Assembly: GCA_964242335.1 (NCBI GenBank)
Contig: CAXTAY010000008.1
Coordinates: forward strand, 46,028-110,027
Direction: 5' to 3'
From: Lichenicoccus sp964242335
GTDB taxonomy: Bacteria; Pseudomonadota; Alphaproteobacteria; Acetobacterales; Acetobacteraceae
DNA: 64,000 nt
Shown: positions 52,791 through 62,110 of the stretch, one piece after another
How the letters are laid out: every line of letters starts with the position of its first letter
How positions within the stretch are numbered: position 1 is the stretch's first letter
Program-made: the position numbers and the translations under genes
The notes under the pieces: generated by a model
Database searches by the model: none
Seen by the model: the letters and a program-made list of their open reading frames with translations, nothing else
What the model was told of the DNA's origin: nothing

Positions 52791-54080
52791 CTAGTTCTCC
52801 GCCAGCTTCTGCCGCCTGGCCTGCACCCGCTGCACCCGCCTGCCGTCCATCTCCACCACCTCGAACATCCAGCCCGAGAACGCCACCTTGTCGCCCACCG
52901 CCGGCACGCGGCGCAGCAGGGCAAGGATCAGCCCGGCCAGGGTATGGTAGCTGCCGGCCGCCGGCAGGTCGCCGAGCATCAGCCGGTCCTTGATCTCGTC
53001 GGCAGGTGAGGTTCCCTCCAGGCTGACCGGTCCGTCATGCGCCGGCGCCAGCGACAGTGCGGCCCCGGCCTCGGGCTGCTCGCCGACGATGGCGCCGAAG
53101 ATGTCCGCACTGGTGACGATACCCTCGAAGCTGCCGTACTCGTCCAGCACCAGCAGGATGCCCAGGGCGAGCCCGCGCAGCCGCTCCAGCGCGTCGAAGG
53201 CGCTGATCGTCTCCGGCACCACCTGCGGCGGCCGGATCACCGCGTCGACGCTGATCGGGTGCCCGTCGAGCAGCAGGTCGAGCGCATCCTTGACCAGGAT
53301 GATGCCGACCGGATCGTCGACGCGGCCGTCGCACACCACCAGCCTGGTGTGGGCGCCGGCCTTCAGCGCCGCGGCCAGCTCGACCGGCGCCGCGTGCCGG
53401 TCGATCCAGGACAGCTCGTTGCGCGGCGTCATGATCGCGCGCACCGGCCGATCGGCGAGGCGAAGCAGGCGCTCGATCATGTTGCGCTCCTCCGCTTCCA
53501 GCAGGCCGGCCTGCGCACCCTCCGCCAGCACCGCGCGCAGCTCCTCCTCCGTCACCGTCTGCCGCGGCTCGCGCGAGATGCCGGCGAGCCGCAGCACCAG
53601 GGCGGAGGCGCGGCCCAGCACCCAGACCACCGGGCTCGCGATGCGGGCGATGATCAGCAGCGGCAGCGACAGCCGTGCCGCGATGGCCTCCGGATGGCGC
53701 AGCGCCAGCTGCTTGGGCACGAGCTCGCCGAGCACGAGCATCGTGAAGGTGATGCAGATGACCACTAGGGCGAGGGCCAGCTCGCTGGCGATCGGCCGCA
53801 GCAGCGGCAGGCGCGAGAGGATGGGGGTGAGGTCGCCGGCGATGCGGGCGCCGCCGAACGTGCCCTCGACGATGCTGACCAGGGTGATGCCCACCTGCAC
53901 CGTCGGCAGGAAGCGCTGCGGCTCCTCGGCCAGCGCCCGCGCCCGATCGGCCCCCGGCACGCCGCGCCGCTCCAGCACGGCGAGGCGCGGCCGGCGGGCG
54001 GAGATCAACGCCAGCTCGCCCATGGCAAACACGCCGTTGATCAGGATCAACAGCAGGACCAGGAGGATGGAGATGACCAT
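52791..54080 (-). CDS. CNNM/CorC-type transporter family protein (hemolysin-like)
   Basis: 429 residues with the standard plan: four-helix DUF21/CNNM membrane domain (about 1-190, starting MVISILLVLLLILINGVFAMGELALISARRPRLAVLERRG), a CBS pair (about 215-340: RAIMTPRNELSWIDRHAAPVELAAAL, GIILVKDALDLLLDG, LVLDEYGSFEGIVTSADIFGAIVGE), and the C-terminal CorC_HlyC FAD-like domain (LPAAGSYHTLAGLILALLRRVPAVGDKV). Family members affect Mg2+/Co2+ efflux; the hemolysin label is historical. Confidence 0.92.
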   Translation of the reverse strand: MVISILLVLLLILINGVFAMGELALISARRPRLAVLERRGVPGADRARALAEEPQRFLPTVQVGITLVSIVEGTFGGARIAGDLTPILSRLPLLRPIASELALALVVICITFTMLVLGELVPKQLALRHPEAIAARLSLPLLIIARIASPVVWVLGRASALVLRLAGISREPRQTVTEEELRAVLAEGAQAGLLEAEERNMIERLLRLADRPVRAIMTPRNELSWIDRHAAPVELAAALKAGAHTRLVVCDGRVDDPVGIILVKDALDLLLDGHPISVDAVIRPPQVVPETISAFDALERLRGLALGILLVLDEYGSFEGIVTSADIFGAIVGEQPEAGAALSLAPAHDGPVSLEGTSPADEIKDRLMLGDLPAAGSYHTLAGLILALLRRVPAVGDKVAFSGWMFEVVEMDGRRVQRVQARRQKLAEN

Positions 54081-54170
54081 CGCCGCATCCTAGGATGCGG
54101 GTCTTGACGAGGCCAGGGCGCGACCCGACCGCCGTCTCGCGCCGCCGACGCGAGGCCGGCGGCGCCGCGA

Positions 54171-55346
54171 TCAGTCGGCGGCGTCGACCGCGTCGGTCTT
54201 GACCAGCCGCACCACCGGCGCGCGCGCCGGCTTCTTGTTGGCGGCGATCTCGGCCATGCGCTCGTCGACGTGCTTGCTGAACATGTATTCGGCGGGACGC
54301 TGGTTCTCGAGCGAGATCTCCGGCGCCATCGGGCCCTCGGTCTGCGGTCCGGTGAGGGCGACCTTGAGGATGTGCAGCGGCCGCTTCACCGCGTCCATCA
54401 CCGCGGTCGACTCGTAGCCGGAATGCACCATGCAGTCGGCGCACTTCTCGTAGTTGCCGGTGCCGTACTGCTCCCAGGCGGTGTCGTCCATCAGCTCCTT
54501 GAAGCTCGACGCGTAGCCCTCGCCGAGCAGGTAGCAGGGGCGCTGCCAGCCGAACACGTTGCGCAGCGGCTTGCCCCAGGGCGTGCAGTGGTAGGTCTCG
54601 TTGCCGGCGAGGAAGTTGAGGAACAGCGGCGACTGGGTGAACTTCCACTTCTTGCCGCGGCCGTAGCGGAAGATGTCGCGGAACAGCTGCTTGGTCTTCT
54701 GCCGGTTGAGGAAGTGCGCCTGGTCCGGCGCGCGCTCGTAGGCATAGCCGGGTGCCGTCATGATGCCGTCGACGCCGAGCGCCATCACCTCGTCGAAGAA
54801 GTCGGCGGTGCGCTTGGCGTCGACGCCGTCGAACAGGGTGCAGTTGATCGAGACCCGGAAGCCGCGCGCCTTGGCCTTCTTGATCGCCGCCACCGCGCGG
54901 TCGTACACGCCGTCCTGACACACCGACTGGTCGTGCACGCCCTGGTCGCCGTCGAGATGCACGTCCCAGGAGAAGAACGGGTTGGGCTGGTAGTCGTCGA
55001 GCTTCTTCTCGAGCAGCAGCGCGTTGGTGCACAGGTAGACATACTTCTTGCGCGCCAGCAGCTTGGCGATGATCTCGGGCATCTCCTTGTGCAGCAGCGG
55101 CTCGCCGCCGGCGACCGCGATCACCGGGGCGCCGCACTCGGTGTCGGCGTCGAGGCACTCCTGCACCGACAGACGCTGGTTCAGGATCGGCGCCGGATAG
55201 TCGATCTTGCCGCAGCCGGCGCAGGCCAGGTTGCAGCGGAACAGCGGCTCCAGCATCAGCACCAGCGGGTAGCGCTTGCGCCCGCGCATGTGCTGCTTGA
55301 CGACGTAGGCGCCGACCCTCACTGCCTGCATCAACGGTACGGCCAT
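54171..55346 (-). CDS. hpnH: Hopanoid biosynthesis radical SAM protein HpnH
   Basis: Radical SAM enzyme that joins a 5'-deoxyadenosyl group to hopene (diploptene), making adenosylhopane, the first step to C35 hopanoids. 391 residues. The Fe-S triad is C38-x3-C42-x2-C45 (FRCNLACAGCGKIDYP); GGEPLLH and DVHLDGDQGVHD follow. AGGAG is nine bases before the start. It diverges from the dxs-hpn unit across a 361-base regulatory region. Confidence 0.97.
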   Translation of the reverse strand: MAVPLMQAVRVGAYVVKQHMRGRKRYPLVLMLEPLFRCNLACAGCGKIDYPAPILNQRLSVQECLDADTECGAPVIAVAGGEPLLHKEMPEIIAKLLARKKYVYLCTNALLLEKKLDDYQPNPFFSWDVHLDGDQGVHDQSVCQDGVYDRAVAAIKKAKARGFRVSINCTLFDGVDAKRTADFFDEVMALGVDGIMTAPGYAYERAPDQAHFLNRQKTKQLFRDIFRYGRGKKWKFTQSPLFLNFLAGNETYHCTPWGKPLRNVFGWQRPCYLLGEGYASSFKELMDDTAWEQYGTGNYEKCADCMVHSGYESTAVMDAVKRPLHILKVALTGPQTEGPMAPEISLENQRPAEYMFSKHVDERMAEIAANKKPARAPVVRLVKTDAVDAAD

Positions 55347-55707
55347 GAACTACAGCTCCTGTCCCGGCGGGGGCCGCCGGTTCTGTGGATGTCGGCGCCG
55401 GTTCGCGATCCGCACGCGGCGCATGACGGACCCGGCGCCGGTCGGGATCGCGACGGCACGGGGCCTGGTGGTCGGATCCCTAAAGCTAAGGGCCCCTATA
55501 AGCTAGGGCGTGGTTTCACCGCAAACACCGCAGGAACCGTGACCATCTTCATCTCGGGCCAAGTTGTGGCCTGCTTGCAACAATAAGTCTCCCGCGTCTG
55601 GCAAAACAGACGGATTTAGCGTTAGAAGCGCCGATCGGGTCACACCTGCCCGAACTCAGGGGCCGGCGTCCTAGCGGCAGCCGACGGCAACGAGAGGGAT
55701 TGATCGC
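55347..55707. other. Divergent intergenic region hpnH / dxs
   Basis: 361 bases between hpnH (minus) and dxs (plus). It holds a good sigma-70-type promoter for hpnH (55496-55524) and, around 55490-55510, near-repeated AAGCTAAGGG and AAGCTAGGG stretches in mirrored context. For dxs no clear promoter was found. I looked for a thiamine-pyrophosphate riboswitch and saw no match. Confidence 0.5.
55496..55524 (-). promoter_or_regulatory. Candidate promoter of hpnH
   Basis: On the minus strand TTGCGG and TTATAG are separated by 17 bases. It would give a leader of about 140 bases before the hpnH start. Confidence 0.4.
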
Positions 55708-57822
55708 ATGGACCAGCCGAGCACAGCTCCCGATCCCGCCGCCAGGGCGGGTGCCGACAAGAGCGGGCGTGAGGCCAGGCTGCGTCCGGTCGAGAGCGGC
55801 GGTGCCAAGCCGACGGTGGGCCATAATTCCGCGGGCCTTCTGCGCACGCCGATGCTGGACCGCATCGAGAGCCCGCGCGACCTGCGCACCCTCACCGCCG
55901 AGCAGCTGACCCAGGTCGCGAACGAGCTGCGCGCCGAGACGCTGGACACCGTCTCCACCACCGGCGGCCACCTCGGCGCCTCGCTCGGCGTGGTCGAGCT
56001 CACGGTGGCGCTGCACGCGGTGTTCGACACCCCGAACGACCGGCTGATCTGGGACGTCGGCCACCAGACCTACCCGCACAAGATCCTGACCGAGCGCCGC
56101 GACCGCATCCGCACGCTGCGCCAGCCGGGCGGCCTGTCCGGCTTCACCCGGCGCTCGGAGAGCGTCTACGACCCGTTCGGCGCGGCGCACTCCTCGACCT
56201 CGATCTCCGCCGGCCTCGGCATGGCCACCGCGCACGACCTGCTGTCGGCCGACGACCCCTCGTACAAGGACCGACACGTCATCGCGGTGATCGGCGACGG
56301 CGCCATCTCCGCCGGCATGGCGTACGAGGCGATGAACAATGCCGGCTCGTCGCGCGCCCGGCTGGTCGTGGTGCTCAACGACAACGAGATGTCGATCGCC
56401 CCTCCGGTCGGCGCGATGAGCGCCTACCTGTCGCGGCTGATGTCGTCGCGCTCGTTCCTCAACCTGCGCGAGCTCGCGGGGCGCATGGCCAAGCGGCTGC
56501 CGCAGCCGATCGAGCGCACCGCCAAGCGCGCCGAGGAGTACGCGCGCGGCATCCTGACCGGCGGCACGCTGTTCGAGGAGCTGGGCTTCTATTACATCGG
56601 GCCGATCGACGGCCACAACATGGACCACCTGCTGCCGATCCTGCGCAACGTGCGTGAGGCGGACGAGCGCGGCCCGGTGCTGCTGCACGTGATCACCCAG
56701 AAGGGCCGCGGCTACGCGCCGGCGGAGGCGTCGGGCGACAAGTACCACGCGGTCAGCAAGTTCAACGTGATCACCGGCGAGCAGGCGATCACCCCGCCCG
56801 GGCCGCCGACCTATACCTCCGTGTTCAGCCAGGGCCTGCTGGCCGCGGCGGAGGCCGATCCCCGCCTGGTCGCGATCACCGCGGCGATGCCGTCCGGCAC
56901 CGGGCTCGAGAAGTTCGCCCGCCGCTTCCCCGACCGCTTCTTCGATGTCGGCATCGCCGAGCAGCACGCCGTGACCTTCGCTGCCGGCCTCGCCACCGAA
57001 GGGCTGCGGCCGTTCTGCGCGATCTACTCCACCTTCCTGCAGCGCGCCTACGATCAGGTGGTGCACGACGTGGTGCTGCAGAACCTGCCGGTGCGGTTCG
57101 CCATCGATCGCGCCGGACTGGTGGGCGCGGACGGCGCCACCCATGCCGGCTCGTTCGACCTGAACTATCTCGGCTGCCTGCCCAACATGACGATCATGGC
57201 GCCCTCGGACGAGCTCGAGCTGCTGCACATGACCGCGACAGCGGCGGCGTACGACGACGGCCCGATCGCCTTTCGCTACCCGCGCGGCAACGGCCTCGGC
57301 CTGGCGCTGCCGGCGCATGGCGAGATCATCCCGATCGGCCGCGGCCGGGTGCTGCGCGAGGCCGGGCGGCAGAGCGGACGGCAGAAGGGCGGCATCGCGC
57401 TGCTCTCGCTGGGCACCCGTCTCGGCGAGGTGCTGCGCGCCGCGGACGCGCTCGCCGCACGCGGCCTGCCGCCGACCGTGGTCGATGCGCGCTTCGCCAA
57501 GCCGCTGGACACGGCGCTGATCGAGCAGCTTGCACGCGACCACGCGGTGCTGATCACCATCGAGGAGGGTGCGGCCGGGGGCTTCGGCAGTGCCGTGATG
57601 CATCACCTGGCGCATGCCGGGCTGCTCGACCATGTGCGGGTGCGGCCGATGACGCTGCCGGACAAGCTGATCGACCACAACACGCCGGCGGCGCAGATCG
57701 CCGAGGCGGGGCTGTCGAGCCGGCACGTGGTCGCCGTGGCACTCGCGGCCCTCGGGGTACCGCTCGGTGCGGCCGACGAGCTGGAGGGCTTGTCGGTGGG
57801 ACGCTCCGGCCCGACATCATGA
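55708..57822 (+). CDS. dxs: 1-deoxy-D-xylulose-5-phosphate synthase Dxs
   Basis: First enzyme of the MEP pathway: pyruvate plus glyceraldehyde-3-phosphate gives DXP, using thiamine diphosphate. 704 residues, about 60 more than usual because of an N-terminal extension (MDQPSTAPDPAARAGADKSG onward); GAGAGGG nine bases before ATG 55708 supports it. Landmarks: LDTVSTTGGHLGASLGVVELTVALH, IWDVGHQTYPHKILT, the ThDP GDGAISAGMAYEAMNNAG, DVGIAEQHAVTFAAGLA, DRAGLVGADGATHAG and a transketolase C-domain. Overlaps hpnM by four bases, tying precursor supply to hopanoid genes. Confidence 0.97.
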   Translation: MDQPSTAPDPAARAGADKSGREARLRPVESGGAKPTVGHNSAGLLRTPMLDRIESPRDLRTLTAEQLTQVANELRAETLDTVSTTGGHLGASLGVVELTVALHAVFDTPNDRLIWDVGHQTYPHKILTERRDRIRTLRQPGGLSGFTRRSESVYDPFGAAHSSTSISAGLGMATAHDLLSADDPSYKDRHVIAVIGDGAISAGMAYEAMNNAGSSRARLVVVLNDNEMSIAPPVGAMSAYLSRLMSSRSFLNLRELAGRMAKRLPQPIERTAKRAEEYARGILTGGTLFEELGFYYIGPIDGHNMDHLLPILRNVREADERGPVLLHVITQKGRGYAPAEASGDKYHAVSKFNVITGEQAITPPGPPTYTSVFSQGLLAAAEADPRLVAITAAMPSGTGLEKFARRFPDRFFDVGIAEQHAVTFAAGLATEGLRPFCAIYSTFLQRAYDQVVHDVVLQNLPVRFAIDRAGLVGADGATHAGSFDLNYLGCLPNMTIMAPSDELELLHMTATAAAYDDGPIAFRYPRGNGLGLALPAHGEIIPIGRGRVLREAGRQSGRQKGGIALLSLGTRLGEVLRAADALAARGLPPTVVDARFAKPLDTALIEQLARDHAVLITIEEGAAGGFGSAVMHHLAHAGLLDHVRVRPMTLPDKLIDHNTPAAQIAEAGLSSRHVVAVALAALGVPLGAADELEGLSVGRSGPTS

Positions 57823-58457
57823 GGCCCATGAGATCATCCGTGCTCCTCGGTGCCCTGTTGCTGGGCGTGCCGCCCCTGCTCGTGCCCGCGGCGACGCGTC
57901 CGGCCGTGGCGCAGGCATCGGGTGCCGCGGTGGCGCCGGTCTCGGCCCTGTATGCCGCCCTGACCTCGATCCAGAAGGGCGGCGGGACGCCGTTCGAGCA
58001 GCGCGCTCAGCGTCTGGCGCCGGCGGTCGACGCCGCCTTCAACCTGCCGACGGTGCTGCAGACCTCGATCGGGCTGCGCTACCGCACCCTGCCCGACACG
58101 CAGAAGCAGCAGCTCGGCCAGGTGTTCCGGCAGTTCACCATCGCCCGCTACGTGTCGAACTTCGGCAGCAACAGCAGCGACACGCTGAAGGTGCTGCCCG
58201 ACCCGCGGCCGTCGCCATACGGCCGCGACCAGATCGTGCAGACCCAGATCGTCTCCGCCTCGGGCAGCGTCACCAAGGTCGACTACGTGATGCGGCAGTT
58301 CCCGCAGGGCTGGCAGGCGATCGACGTGCTGCTCGACGGTCACATCAGCCAGGTCGCGGTGCAGCGCTCCGACTTCGACTCGACGCTGTCGAGCGGTGAT
58401 GCCACGCCGCTGATCGAGAGCCTCAGGAAGAAGATACAGAGCTTCTCCGAGACCTGA
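57819..58457 (+). CDS. hpnM: Hopanoid-associated MlaC-like protein HpnM
   Basis: 212-residue periplasmic lipid-binding protein of the MlaC/Tgt2 (toluene tolerance) family, associated with hopanoid transport. Signal peptide about residues 1-32 (ending AQA). Domain markers: VDAAFNLPTVLQTSIGLRYRTLPDTQKQQLGQVFRQFTIARYVSNFGSNSSD, then VDYVMRQFPQGWQAIDVLLDGHISQVAVQRSDF. Coupled to dxs through an ATGA overlap. The partner RND-type exporter HpnN is not in the window. Confidence 0.93.
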   Translation: MRPMRSSVLLGALLLGVPPLLVPAATRPAVAQASGAAVAPVSALYAALTSIQKGGGTPFEQRAQRLAPAVDAAFNLPTVLQTSIGLRYRTLPDTQKQQLGQVFRQFTIARYVSNFGSNSSDTLKVLPDPRPSPYGRDQIVQTQIVSASGSVTKVDYVMRQFPQGWQAIDVLLDGHISQVAVQRSDFDSTLSSGDATPLIESLRKKIQSFSET

Positions 58458-58512
58458 CCAGTGCCGCGCACCCAACCGCCAGCCGCAGGCTCCGCCGCCG
58501 GATGACCGCCCC

Positions 58513-59778
58513 ATGATCGCCCTGTCGCTCTCGCCCGCGCTGCTTGCCGCAGCCCTGGAGGGCGTCGCCGTGCTGGGCTGCATACAGGCCCTGGCCGGGG
58601 CGATCGTGGTCGAGCGGTTCCGCCGCCGGGTCGGGGTGCAGCAGGCTGCCGCCAGCCCGGACCTGGAGCTGCCGCCGATCACGGTGCTCAAGCCGCTGCA
58701 CGGCGACGAGCCGATGCTCGAGACAGCGCTCGAAGGCATCATCACCCAGGGCTACCCGCGGTTCCAGGTGGTGTTCGGCGTGCAGAGTGCCGGGGATCCG
58801 GCCATCGCGGTGGTGCAGCGGCTGCGCCGGCGCTTCCCCGACCGCGACCTGTGCCTGGTGATCGATCCGACCGGGCACGGCCAGAACCGCAAGATCGGCA
58901 ACCTGATCAACATGCTGCCGCACGCGGCGCACGACCTGCTGGTGATCTCGGACTCCGACATCCACGTCAGGCCGGACTACCTGCTCCAGGTGGCGCGCAG
59001 CTTCGCCGACCGGGAGGTCGGGCTGGTCACCACGCTGTACCACGGCATCCCGGCCTCCCCGAGCCTGTCGCGCCGCTTCGGCGCCGGGCAGATCAACCAC
59101 AACTTCCTGCCCGGCGTGCTGCTGTCGCGCGTGCTCGGGCGGCAGGACTGCCTCGGCTCCACCATGGCGTTGCGCCGCGACACGCTGGAGGCGATCGGCG
59201 GCCTGGCGATGCTGTCGGCACACGTCGCCGACGACAGCGTGCTGGGCAAGCTGGTGCGCGGACAGGGGCGCAGCATCGCCATCGCCCCCTGCCTGACCGC
59301 GACCACCATCGCCGAGACCGGGGCGGCCGACCTGTTCGCCCACGAGCTGCGCTGGGGCCGCACGGTGCGCGCGGTCGAGCCGCTCGGCTACGCGCTCTCG
59401 GCGGTGCAGTTCCCGCTGTTCTGGTCCAGCCTCGCCCTGATCGCCGCCCCGCAGGCGAGTGCGGCCTGGATCCTGTTCGCCGTGATGTGGGCGCTGCGCG
59501 GTGCCGTCGCCGCCCGCATCGACCGGCTGATCGGGACCATGGGCGGACGTGGCGTCACCACGCCGTTCCTCCTGCTGCCGGTGCGGGACTGGCTGTCGGC
59601 GGCGATCATGGCCGCGAGCTTCACCGGCCGGCGGGTCGCCTGGCGCGGCCAGACGATGCGCGTCTCCGGCTGGTCGGCGCACCGGGACACGGTCAAGTCG
59701 ATCGCGCCGCACACCATGTCGCATGCGCTGCTGGCACGCAGCACCAGACTCTCGCTCAAGGTGACCGATCCGTCATGA
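58513..59778 (+). CDS. hpnI: Hopanoid glycosyltransferase HpnI
   Basis: GT2-type glycosyltransferase (ceramide-glucosyltransferase-like) that adds N-acetylglucosamine to bacteriohopanetetrol. 421 residues. N-terminal membrane helix (about 5-30), LPPITVLKPLHGDEPMLETALEGIITQGYPRFQVVFG, D1 residues in LVIDPTGHGQNRKIGNLINMLPHA, DSDIHVRPDYL, a QxxRW-like LRWGRTVRAV motif, and C-terminal membrane helices. The stop overlaps hpnJ. Starts 55 bases after hpnM. Confidence 0.94.
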   Translation: MIALSLSPALLAAALEGVAVLGCIQALAGAIVVERFRRRVGVQQAAASPDLELPPITVLKPLHGDEPMLETALEGIITQGYPRFQVVFGVQSAGDPAIAVVQRLRRRFPDRDLCLVIDPTGHGQNRKIGNLINMLPHAAHDLLVISDSDIHVRPDYLLQVARSFADREVGLVTTLYHGIPASPSLSRRFGAGQINHNFLPGVLLSRVLGRQDCLGSTMALRRDTLEAIGGLAMLSAHVADDSVLGKLVRGQGRSIAIAPCLTATTIAETGAADLFAHELRWGRTVRAVEPLGYALSAVQFPLFWSSLALIAAPQASAAWILFAVMWALRGAVAARIDRLIGTMGGRGVTTPFLLLPVRDWLSAAIMAASFTGRRVAWRGQTMRVSGWSAHRDTVKSIAPHTMSHALLARSTRLSLKVTDPS

Positions 59779-61199
59779 TGAAGACCCTGTTCCTGCAACC
59801 TCCCTCCTTCGACGGCTTCGACGGCGGTGCCGGCTCGCGCTACCAGGCCAAGCGGGAGATCAAGTCGTTCTGGTATCCGACCTGGCTCGCCCAGCCGGCG
59901 GCGCTGATCCCCGACAGCCGGCTGATCGACGCCCCGCCGGCGCGGCTGGGATTGGAGCCGGTGCTGGCCGACGCGCGCGAGCGCGACCTGGTGGTGATGC
60001 ACACCTCGACGCCCTCGTTCGCCTCCGACGTCAAGGTGGCGCAGGCGCTGAAGGACGCGAAGCCTTCGCTGAAGATCGGCATGGTCGGCGCCAAGGTCGC
60101 GGTGCAGCCGGAGGAGAGCCTGCTGAAGGGCGCGCCGATCGATTTCGTCGCCCGCAACGAGTTCGACTTCACGATCAAGGAGGTGGCCGAGGGCCGCGAC
60201 TTCAAGGATATCGACGGCATCTCGTTCCGCGACGCAGACGGCGGCATCGTGCACAACCGCGAGCGAGCGATGATCGAGAACATGGACAGCCTGCCGTTCG
60301 TGACCGACGTCTACAAGCGCGACCTGCGCATCGAGGATTACTTCATCGGCTACCTGCTGCACCCGTACATCTCGATCTATACCGGGCGCGGCTGCAAGTC
60401 GCACTGCACCTTCTGCCTGTGGCCGCAGACCGTCGGCGGGCATCGCTACCGCACGCGCAGCCCGCAGCACGTCGCCGAGGAGATCCGTGCGGCGCGCAAG
60501 CTGTTCCCGCAGGTGCGCGAGTTCTTCTTCGACGACGACACCTTCACCGACGACCTGCCGCGCGCCGAGGCGATCGCGCGCGAGCTCGGCCGCATGGGCG
60601 TGGTCTGGTCCTGCAACGCCAAGGCCAACGTGCCGCGCAAGACGCTGGAGGTGCTCAAGGCGAACGGGCTGCGCCTGCTGCTGGTCGGCTACGAGACCGG
60701 CAACCAGCAGATCCTGTACAACATCAAGAAGGGCATGCGCATCGAGGTCGCCCGCGAGTTCACCCGCAACTGCCACGAGCTCGGCATCAAGATCCACGGC
60801 ACCTTCATCCTGGGCCTGCCCGGCGAGACCCGCGAGACGATCCAGGAGACGATCCGCTTCGCCACCGAGATCAATCCGCACACCCTGCAGGTCAGCCTGG
60901 CGGCACCCTATCCCGGCACCTTCCTGCACAAGCAGGCGACCGAGCAGGGCTGGCTGGACGAGAAGAACGCCGAGCTGATCGACGAGCACGGCATACAGAT
61001 CGCGCCGCTGACCTATCCGCACCTGTCGCACACCGAGATCTTCGACAGCGTCGAGACCTTCTACCGGAAGTTCTATTTCCGGGCGCCGAAGATCGCCTCC
61101 ATCGTCGGCGAGATGGTGCGCAGCCCGCAGATGATGAAGCGCCGCCTGCGCGAGGGCGTGGAGTTCTTCCAGTTCCTGCGCGAGCGCCACGCCGCCTGA
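59775..61199 (+). CDS. hpnJ: Hopanoid biosynthesis radical SAM protein HpnJ
   Basis: B12-binding-type radical SAM enzyme converting the glucosamine of bacteriohopanetetrol to the cyclitol ether. 474 residues. N-terminal cobalamin-binding-like region (about 40-140), radical SAM cluster C207-x3-C211-x2-C214 (RGCKSHCTFCLWP), then FFFDDDTFTDDLPRAEAIAREL and LVGYETGNQQILYNIKKG. ATG 59775 overlaps the hpnI stop (ATGA); a second ATG at 59778 is in frame. Confidence 0.96.
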   Translation: MMKTLFLQPPSFDGFDGGAGSRYQAKREIKSFWYPTWLAQPAALIPDSRLIDAPPARLGLEPVLADARERDLVVMHTSTPSFASDVKVAQALKDAKPSLKIGMVGAKVAVQPEESLLKGAPIDFVARNEFDFTIKEVAEGRDFKDIDGISFRDADGGIVHNRERAMIENMDSLPFVTDVYKRDLRIEDYFIGYLLHPYISIYTGRGCKSHCTFCLWPQTVGGHRYRTRSPQHVAEEIRAARKLFPQVREFFFDDDTFTDDLPRAEAIARELGRMGVVWSCNAKANVPRKTLEVLKANGLRLLLVGYETGNQQILYNIKKGMRIEVAREFTRNCHELGIKIHGTFILGLPGETRETIQETIRFATEINPHTLQVSLAAPYPGTFLHKQATEQGWLDEKNAELIDEHGIQIAPLTYPHLSHTEIFDSVETFYRKFYFRAPKIASIVGEMVRSPQMMKRRLREGVEFFQFLRERHAA

Positions 61200-62110
61200 G
61201 CCTCGGCCGCGGGTCGCGGGCACGATCCTCGACCCGCGAGGCGATCGTCACGGCGGACGATTTCGGCCTCAGCGTCGAGGTCAACGAGGCGGTCGAGCAG
61301 GCGCACCGCGACGGCGTGCTGAGCACCGCCAGCCTGATGGTCGCCGGGCCGGCTGCGGCCGACGCGGTGGCGCGGGCACGCCGGTTGCCGGGCCTGCATG
61401 TCGGGCTGCACCTGGTGGTGATCGAGGGGCCGGCGGTGCTGGCTCGCGACCGGATCCCGCTGCTGGTCGACGAGGCGGGGCAGTTTCCCTCGCACCAGCT
61501 GGCGCTCGGCCTGCGCTACTTCTTCCGCCCCGACGTGCGCCGGCAGCTGGCGCGCGAGATCGAGGCGCAGTTCGCCGCCTTCGACGCCACCGGCCTGACG
61601 CTGGATCACGCCAACGCCCACAAGCACATGCACCTGCACCCGACGGTGGGCGGCATGCTGATCCGCGCGGGCCTGCGCCACGGCCTGCGCTCGCTGCGTG
61701 TGCCCCATGAGCCGGCAGCACCACTGCGCCAGAGCGACGGCACCGTCGACACCAAGGCTGCTGCGGCATTGCGGCTGTGGACCCGCCTGCTGCGGGCGCA
61801 GGCGCGGCGCGCCGGGCTCGCGACCAACGACTGGTGCTTCGGGCTCGCCTGGAGCGGGGCGATGGATCCCGCACGAGTGACGCGTCTCGCCGGCTGCCTG
61901 CCGGACGGGCTGAGCGAGATCTATTTCCACCCGGCCACGGCGCGTGATGCGGAGATCCGCCGGCTGATGCCGGGCTACGCGCACGAGCGCGAGCTGGAGG
62001 CGCTGCGTCACCCGGGACTTCGTGCGGCACTGGATCGCGCGTCGGTGCGGCTGACGACGTGGCAGGGGCACACCGGTGGAGTGCCGGCTCCGACCCCGTT
62101 CAGCCCTTGA
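61196..62110 (+). CDS. hpnK: Hopanoid deacetylase HpnK, non-canonical start
   Basis: YdjC-type deacetylase removing the acetyl group from the GlcNAc-hopanoid intermediate before HpnJ acts. The conserved body starts at REAIVTADDFGLSVEVNEAVEQAHRDGV, with metal-binding Asp-Asp, HVGLHLVV, DHANAHKHMHLHP and EIYFHP. There is no ATG, GTG or TTG between the hpnJ stop and that body in any frame. A CTG at 61196 overlaps the hpnJ stop as CTGA and would give 304 residues, so I take it as the likely start; an ATC before VTADD is the other option. The end overlaps the convergent hydrolase by 11 bases. Confidence 0.85.
   Translation: MSLGRGSRARSSTREAIVTADDFGLSVEVNEAVEQAHRDGVLSTASLMVAGPAAADAVARARRLPGLHVGLHLVVIEGPAVLARDRIPLLVDEAGQFPSHQLALGLRYFFRPDVRRQLAREIEAQFAAFDATGLTLDHANAHKHMHLHPTVGGMLIRAGLRHGLRSLRVPHEPAAPLRQSDGTVDTKAAAALRLWTRLLRAQARRAGLATNDWCFGLAWSGAMDPARVTRLAGCLPDGLSEIYFHPATARDAEIRRLMPGYAHERELEALRHPGLRAALDRASVRLTTWQGHTGGVPAPTPFSP

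Noticed and set aside
55490..55515. AAGCTAAGGG / AAGCTAGGG pair as an operator
   Set aside because: The copies are imperfect and coincide with the promoter boxes; no known regulator motif is matched.
55347..55707. Possible TPP riboswitch before dxs
   Set aside because: No CTGAGA or ACCTGA-type thi-box segments were found in the right order.
55549..57726. Minus-strand 725-codon frame opposite dxs
   Set aside because: dxs is certain; the antisense product is Arg/His/Gln-rich and has no family.
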